From the NCBI GenBank assembly GCA_029891345.1, contig CM057005.1:62955760-63019759 (forward strand): a DNA stretch of 64,000 nucleotides, given 5' to 3'. Origin of the DNA: Dryococelus australis. Taxonomy: Eukaryota > Arthropoda > Insecta > Phasmatodea > Phasmatidae. Shown piece after piece: positions 58,020-64,000 of the stretch. The notes beneath the pieces are model-generated. The model was not told the origin of the DNA. It saw nothing but the letters and a program-made list of their open reading frames with translations, and made no database searches. A program made the translations under genes and the position numbers. Numbering within the stretch: the stretch's first letter is position 1; each line of letters begins with the position of its first letter.

Positions 58020-59370
58020 CGTCATTGACCCAATTTAGGCTCACCACAGCCGCAGCCCCTCCTTAGAAGAGCCATTACACCGTACACGCCACAGCATGCC
58101 GTGAAGCCCAGGGTTGGCTCGGGCCAGCTGCTGTATCCTGCTGCACCACAACCTGCTTTGTATCATGCCACCACTCTGACCTCTCTGGACTTTGGTCGCG
58201 TGAGAAGAAGCAGCTGCCAGTTTTGGCCGCCGTTGGCCATCTCCACCAGCTCACTGCCGCCCTCTCTCTCTGCGATATCTCTCTACCACTACCTCTGTAT
58301 CCGTTGCGCTGGTCTTGTGCACAGTGTATAGATAGAGCTTACAATCCTCAGTTTGAGGCTGTCTCACGTCAGTTATTTGCAGAATGTCACTCTGCCCAAG
58401 AGTCAACCGACTTCAAGTCCTCACTGCCATTCACAGCACTGCCGAGCATCTTACTCTACACAACACCGCCTTGCTGCCTGTCAGCAAGCCAAAGTCTGCC
58501 GCGCTTCTGGCTACCTTTTAGCTTACCTGCAGTTGACTTGAGTTTGAGTAACACTGGCCTTGGGTTGCCCTCACTCCCCGTGCTGCAGTATTGTCCAAGA
58601 CTAGGTCACATACTGGTTGGCAACCTAGGATCGGCTCTTCAGGCCCTAATCAGTGTACATACTGTTTTGTGTGTGTTTAATGAGCACTCACAGGCATAAA
58701 TTAAGTTGGTTCTCTCTCTACTTCACCTTGCTGCTGCTCTCATGCTTCGTCACCAATTCTAATAACACTCTTGCTCTTGAACGTCGTTCCCTACCTCACC
58801 CTTTGCGGGCTGTCTCGACATGTAGCTTGGAGAAGCCTGCCCTCCTGGGCAACACCAGAGCAGTTGTCAACACCAGAGCAGTTGTCACCTTGGAATTTCG
58901 TAGTACGAGGCCAACCCTCGACAAGGAGCCTTGTTTTGTCATGATGCTTGAGTCCGCCAGTGATGTCCCGCTCGCCAAGTAGCCACGAGAATGGATGCCC
59001 CCAAACCTGATACTGTCACTCTCAGATTGGTACTTGGGTCTGCCAGCGACGTCTTGCTCGCCAAGCAACTAGAATGAAGGCCAGTAGTGTAGGCTGCCTA
59101 CCACTTTTTGGACACCCACTATCTGCCTATTTGTTCTCTCATCCCCTGTTATGCCTCACCCTATGACTGGGAGGGGGGAATGCAGCCAAGAAGGGGATAA
59201 CTCTGGCTTGAGTACTGGAGAATAGAGATTCAGGTGCTAGCCCTTGGTCAACTTTCTCAAGACCTGGAAGCACCTGAGAAAATCATCTTTTGGCTCCCCA
59301 CAGAATCACCACTAACTTAACTTCAGGGAGTCAGCATAAACATCCTGTGGTGCCCAGTTTCCAGAAACTG
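58020..59370 (+). other. Leader or 5' LTR region of a GC-richer retroelement relic
   Basis: Base composition jumps near 58020. An 18-bp unit CAACACCAGAGCAGTTGT is duplicated in tandem near 58852-58888, and two imperfect copies of CGCTCGCCAAG-containing text occur at 58940-59070. The gag frame starts at 59378. I could not match this stretch to any sequence after gag, so calling it an LTR is inference. Confidence 0.35.
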
Positions 59371-59377
59371 CACCAGA

Positions 59378-60392
59378 ATGGCCACAGCAGAAGATGTTAC
59401 CGACACCAAATGGCAGGTCTGCGCTCTAGAGGAATGCCCTGGCATTGGACGCTACTTTATCACCATGCACAAATTGCGATGCTGCCTTCCACTACATCTG
59501 CCTGGGATGGGAAGGCCAGGAGAGAGACACTCAAGTCTGGAGTACAGATGTCTGAGCTGCAGGGACAGACATTGCCGCTGCAATCATGCTGACTGTCCAG
59601 GAAAGGGTGTGTACCAGATAGTCTGCCACGAGTGTCCACGCACATTTCACAACGTTTGCCTTGGATGGCAAGACAGAGCCAGAGACCTAGAGTGTCTATA
59701 TCTCAAATGCTCGACGTGCTGACTAACTCCAGAACGAGCATCAGACCCAGTGGCAATCGTCATCCAGCAGCTGACTCCGGAGCAGCTAGCACTGCAGAAG
59801 TACGTGGGAAAACCGCATGAAGACCAGCACAAATTTCTCCAAGCTTGTGTGACTGAGTTTGAGTGAATGTGTTTACCTAAGCCCTTGTGGGTCCGCAAAA
59901 TCAGAGTACTGCTACTAGGAGACGCCAAAAAATTGTGCCACAAGTATAACGAATTCGTCACCAGCTGGGAAGAGCTTTCATAATGGCTGGTAAGCCACAT
60001 CTCAGGCCCACACGTCATAGCATGGCTCATAAACCAGTTATACATCCAAGAGCAGGAAGCAGGCAAAGAGACTGAAGTCTTAATTCGCTGAAAGGCCCTC
60101 GTTTTCCAACATGTCCACCCAGGACATGAAGAAGTAGATGCTGTGGAGCTCATTACGTGACTACTTGTACCAGAAGTTTGTTCGCACCTGTAGACTCACG
60201 ACCATCGAAAAACTGATAAAGAGAGCTCGTGTTCGGGAAATGGACTTGGGCGACATACGCGAGGCCCAGGCCCAGACCAAGACAACATCCTCCTCAGGGG
60301 GGAAAACAATCAATACCGAAGCCTCCACATATCAGAAGACAACAGTATCCACAACTGCCCCTCTTACTACCTGGTGTTACACTATCGTCTGA
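59378..60392 (+). pseudogene. Retrotransposon gag with cysteine-rich N-terminal domain
   Basis: ATG at 59378. Residues 1-115 hold about 17 Cys with His (CALEEC, RCLSCRDRHCRCNHADC, IVCHECPRTFHNVCLGW), in a PHD/RING-like C/H spacing that suggests several zinc ions. After a TGA the same frame runs on through LTPEQLALQKYVGKPHE, HKFLQACVTEFE, LWVRKIRVLLLGDAKKL, WEELS and LVSHISGPHVIAWLINQ, which reads as a retrotransposon capsid. A frameshift near 60150 leads to LRDYLYQKFVRTCRLTTIEK and a Q/T/S-rich end. Four or more in-frame stops mark decay. No protease or RT follows, because unrelated repeat sequence begins near 60370. The superfamily (Gypsy or BEL) is uncertain. Confidence 0.5.
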
Positions 60393-62095
60393 TAGAGTAC
60401 AAACTAATTATTTCCTTTGAGAAGTGGGGGTTTACTGAACTCCAATAACAAGTTACAATTTACACTAAAATTGTCCCACTGATTTATTGCTTCACTTACA
60501 ACCCTTTACTACAAACAAAGATATATTCTCGCATACCTTAAGTTGCCTATTCAGTTATGCCCTGACCAACAATTAGTGCTGAAGGCAAATTATTACTTTA
60601 ATTTCTAGCTGACAATACTCGTCGCAGCCTACTCTTGTGTCTGACAGCCCTGCCTAGCACTTACAAAGGGATTTCACTCACCACTCTACAAGTTCAGAAG
60701 ATAGCGTTCTGTGGACGTCTGGGTCCCATCGAACGTCGTCGACCTTGGCTGTGCCTCGCCATCATGGTGTCCTTGAGACCTCTAGGAGGTGCTAGAGTCC
60801 GGTGGGGATTGACTAGGCTCCGACTGGAATTTAGTGTGTGTGTCAGCCCGTTTTACCCTCCTACAGATACTGCTGCGACAGGTGTGTGGCATGAGGTCTA
60901 CGATAGAGAACAATACTATCGAACCTCACGAAAATGGAGCAGGTGATTCTGCGGTTCTACTCAAGTGTCAACCCACGTACTGCCTCCGCCAACCCAATGT
61001 GGTATCCCTATCTCCGTATCCGGCACCAGAAGTGCGGTGGATTCGGAGAGTCAGCTCTCACTGGCTGTTTGTTCCGATACATGAGTGAGCCTCTCCTGAG
61101 AACCAATCTTTCCAACTCAGGAAATGCCCCCTCCGGCACCAGAAGCACGGTGGAGAAGGCAAGCACCAAGCCAACAAGCTGACCCCGAGAGAGAGAGAGA
61201 GAGAGGGGGGGGGGGGCTCTATCGTTCTGGGCGCCGTGGTGCACAGAAAGGGTGGCCATCTAAGATGTGTGTGTGTACTCTACTAACGTGTGTGGCAGTT
61301 ATGGAAAATTTCCCGGTCACATGCTGTTCCTCTGATGGGGCTGATGTTTACGGGAAAAGGAACTATGGCTACTGGAGAGATACCCTTAAGTGGATAAAAC
61401 TTTGCTTATTCCAATGAAGGAATTAAACAATGGCGGTGTACTTCTACCTCCTACCAGCTGGAGCTTACAGAAGCTGACCTGTGAGAGACAGGTGATGGCA
61501 ACCTGTTTCTAGGCTATCAAGGGTAGGTAGACAAGTGCTATGAAAATAACTTAAACTGGGCTATACTATAATGTTGCCCTGAAGGGGCCAGAAGTGTCTA
61601 GTGTTTATCGACATAGACGACGGCTGGTAAGGACTGGTTGAGCAATGGAAGTCTTTGGTACCAGGAGTGCGGTGAAGACGAAGGTAGAAGAATAGTCTTT
61701 GGCACCAAGAGCGCGGTGAAGCCCAGGAGAGGAGCCGATGGTTCCTTCGGCACCTGGCAGTGCGGTGAAGGAACAGAACAGATTGCATGGTGTTGCGGAC
61801 CCGTTGGCTTCGTCTGGCACCAGGCAGTGTGGTGGAGGAGCACAGACTGCTGTTACAGGGGATGCGGTCCACTATTTATACTCTGGCCGGCTCACCCTTG
61901 CTAGAGTTCAAGAGGAGGTAGACGTGGCATAGAATCTCTGGGCGTGACATCACTGGCCAGTGCTGGATCCAGGTTCATGTTTTGGCCATCTGGCGGCACG
62001 CAAAAGTACTTAATTGATCTCAAAGCGTAGTCTTGGTGGCTCGGCCGGCGAACAGTACAATCTGGCATGGAGCATCTGTACATTTGCCGTGGGTA
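60373..62095. repeat. Repeat-bearing segment with recurrent GGCACCAG-GCGGTG motif, possible solo LTR
   Basis: A stretch starting TGTTACACTATC interrupts the gag relic. It carries six diverged copies of GGCACCAGNAGYGCGGTG at about 61020, 61136, 61658, 61700, 61758 and 61817, plus a (GA)n-G11 tract at 61188-61216. Composition differs from the AT-rich intron on the right. It could be an LTR in either orientation or an unclassified repeat. Confidence 0.4.
61188..61217. repeat. (GA)n followed by G run
   Basis: About ten GA dinucleotides and then eleven G. Confidence 0.95.
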
Positions 62096-63503
62096 GACAG
62101 TAAAAGTTATGACGTGAATTTGTATTGAATTTTTATTCTCCTAAATTAATTTTGTAATTTTTCAAGCATAATTAACTGCTTTTTTTTATATTTTGTTTAA
62201 ATTATGGTATTTTGTTTTCTCGTAATTTTCTTTTGTGTTTCATCAGAAGTAGGATTTTATGTTTGTGCTTAGGATAAAGATAGTTGCAGGAAGTAGTTTG
62301 CTTCTCTGTGGGACCTTTAAAATTACTGTGGCGATCATTTTCACTGGCGTTTTGATCTCCAAAATCCTTGGCACCATCATAAGTTAGTTATTAGTTGTTG
62401 GTCCCAGAAGTTACAGTTGTGATCGGAGAATCCAGCCACGATAAGAAAACGGCTGAGATTCATAGGAATTTTCTTTTACACACACACTTATCATATTATT
62501 TTCAGTCAGAATAATTAAAGTAACTAAGAAAGATCATTTGTGAAATAAAATATTGCAGCAACACGTCCTGATTTTGTATTCTTTAAATATTATATATTAT
62601 CATACTTACAATTGGAAATTTATTTCTGCATAAGTTATTTATTTTCCTTTCCTGAAACTGTTGGTACCAGTGCAGCTTATTTGTATGTTTTCAGAACTAT
62701 AGCTATCTGAGGTTACAACTCCAGTGCAAATTATAATCAAATAATTATGTTTTCTCCCTATATATTTTCTTTCTATCTCCACATATCTCCTCTCACATGC
62801 CTGACACAACATTTTTTTTCTCATACAAAACACATTTTTGGTCCCCCTGTTATCACGGATTATTTTCCGTTCCTACAATGTGGGGCATTACAGATGCATT
62901 GTACATCTCATACCACCGGGGTGGCCCACTGTGAAAGCCCCCCCCCCCCTTTCCCCCCCCCCCCCCCCAAGCGGTTGCTTGTACAGATGTGAGGAATATG
63001 ATAAATCAAAATGGAATGTCAGTATTGGTATTCACAGTTTAAAATAAATGTTGGTGAATTGCATTCCATTTTAAGCAGAGCGGACTGCTCTAGCACTCTC
63101 AATATTGTGCTGTGTTTACCCCAATGATTTTGACAATTTGGTTAAATTTAAAGTGTTTGGTTTTGTAAATACACAAATACAGTGGTTTTAGGTTTTTCTG
63201 CATTTGGATTATTTAGTGGCCAACCATCCCAAGTTGTAAAATAAATTCACTGAAGAGTAAGGCTGCGAAAAAAAATTTTTCTCTCACTAAACGAGATTTA
63301 TGTACAGCAAAATGCTTGTGGACTTCTTTTTATTTCTGACGTTCATATGCACCTAAATTATATTTATCTTATCTGCTTTCATACTTTCTTCATGTATTAT
63401 TATAATAAATGTAGTGAATAATACTGCTGATAATCTTAAAGGGTTTGTTGGCAATATTCACAAAATATGGTGGGATGATAATTTTATTGTGTGTTAATTT
63501 CAG
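62096..63503. other. Huntingtin intron 4, right part
   Basis: AT-rich intron. Two C runs at 62940-62968 separated by TTT. No gene. Confidence 0.6.
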
Positions 63504-63645
63504 ACTGTACTGAAAGTGTTCTTACAAAATTTATCCTCTGGTTCTCCCGTCGTGCGTCGAACTGCAGCAACAAGTGTCTTGGCTATTTGTCTTTACTGTC
63601 GGAAACTTCATGTCATGATTACTTACACCCTTAATGTTCTTCTTG
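63504..63645 (+). CDS. HTT: Huntingtin coding exon 5
   Basis: Acceptor GTTAATTTCAG, donor CTTG|GTGAGT. Encodes TVLKVFLQNLSSGSPVVRRT, then AATSVLAICLYCRKL and TYTLNVLLG. It parallels vertebrate [29 protein letters not shown]...WLLNVLLG. Ends in phase 1; the next exon is outside the window. Confidence 0.96.
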
Positions 63646-63897
63646 GTGAGTTATAGCATTTCATTACTTATTTTTTTAGTGCTTTTTGTGATGTCAGGTT
63701 TACTTTTCCTCTGTTCTAGGGACTGTGCTCTGTCTGCTTTGTGCTATCATTTCAGATTTGGAATTGTGATTTGTGAACCATTAAATATATTTTTTATATT
63801 ATACTTTACTAGCAATATTATTGCTAAAGCACTCTCAAGAATTTGCTGCATTCCAGTTTCTGTGCTGACAAGTTTAAGAGCAACAGTAAAAATTCAT

Positions 63898-64000
63898 GGA
63901 GCAGTGGTGTCTGAGCAGTTAAAACTACTTGTCTCCCACTTTGGCGAACTGAGTTCAATCCCCGGCCGGGCCACTCCCGGATTTTTGTAAGTGGGAATTG
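63898..64000 (+). mobile_element. tRNA-derived SINE, copy D, cut by the window edge
   Basis: GAGCAGTGGTGTCTGAGCAG, then CTCCCACTTTGGCGAACTGA and the B-box-like GTTCAATCCCCGG followed by CCCGGATTTTTGTAAGTGGG. Matches the head of copy C. Body lies beyond the edge. Confidence 0.8.

Larger units (their letters stand above)
26521..64000 (+). other. HTT: Huntingtin gene, 5' part (gene span)
   Basis: Five exons with canonical splice sites join without a stop into about 231 codons that align along their whole length with the N-terminal HEAT domain of huntingtin. Huntingtin is a very large alpha-helical scaffold (about 3,100 residues in vertebrates) linked to vesicle transport, autophagy and spindle orientation. 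Only the first few percent of the protein is here. Introns are 13.4, 12.6, 4.0 and 6.4 kb and are filled with retroelements and DNA transposons, including a full-length Gypsy element in intron 2. The gene continues beyond the right edge. Confidence 0.95.

Overview
The window is eukaryotic, AT-rich nuclear DNA, from what looks like an arthropod with a large, repeat-filled genome. The introns are 4-13 kb with canonical GT-AG borders, there are many microsatellites, and at least five classes of transposable element are present. A polyneopteran-type insect would fit, but nothing here fixes the species.

Two host genes can be supported. The main one is the 5' end of a huntingtin (HTT) orthologue on the + strand: five coding exons (26521-26609, 39972-40155, 52796-52920, 56964-57117, 63504-63645) that join in phase into about 231 codons, and the gene runs off the right edge. 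Its first 17 residues closely resemble the vertebrate N17 helix, but no polyglutamine or polyproline tract follows; the first HEAT-type helices come next. The second gene is on the - strand: a 112-nt first coding exon (5962-6073) whose peptide fits the start of the first cyclase domain of soluble adenylyl cyclase (ADCY10 type). The rest of that gene lies to the left, outside the window as far as I can see.

The rest is mobile or repetitive DNA. 1.3-5.6 kb holds two non-autonomous hAT-like elements of about 1.39 kb, each with a recognisable 8-bp target duplication. 10.4-12.4 kb has a Jockey/CR1-type LINE (-) abutting a Merlin/ISXO2-type transposase relic (+). 13.7-17.5 kb is an unusual AT-rich island: two diverging copies of an ankyrin-repeat gene, each with a TATA-type promoter and a 7-residue repeat domain, flank a segment with further unassigned reading frames, one of them carrying a membrane segment. 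21.2-24.6 kb is a decayed Gypsy element. 29.9-31.7 kb is a second LINE (-), with a sister fragment at 33.2-33.65 kb (+). 36.9-38.6 kb is a direct-repeat pair around an unassigned reading frame. 42.5-49.3 kb is a full-length Gypsy LTR retrotransposon (-) with LTRs, tRNA-Leu-type primer site, gag, protease, RT/RNase H, integrase and polypurine tract, broken by frameshifts. 50.2-51.6 kb is a PIF/Harbinger-type element with TTA target duplications. 58-62 kb is a GC-richer retroelement relic with a cysteine-rich gag. Four copies of a tRNA-derived SINE are scattered at 40.8, 41.3, 54.4 and 63.9 kb.

Most of the repeats from 26.6 kb onward sit inside huntingtin introns, which accounts for their length. 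The strongest candidates for something undescribed are the inverted ankyrin island (13.7-17.5 kb), the AAGCTT-rich cluster just inside huntingtin intron 1, and the cysteine-rich gag with its associated repeated motif at 58-62 kb.
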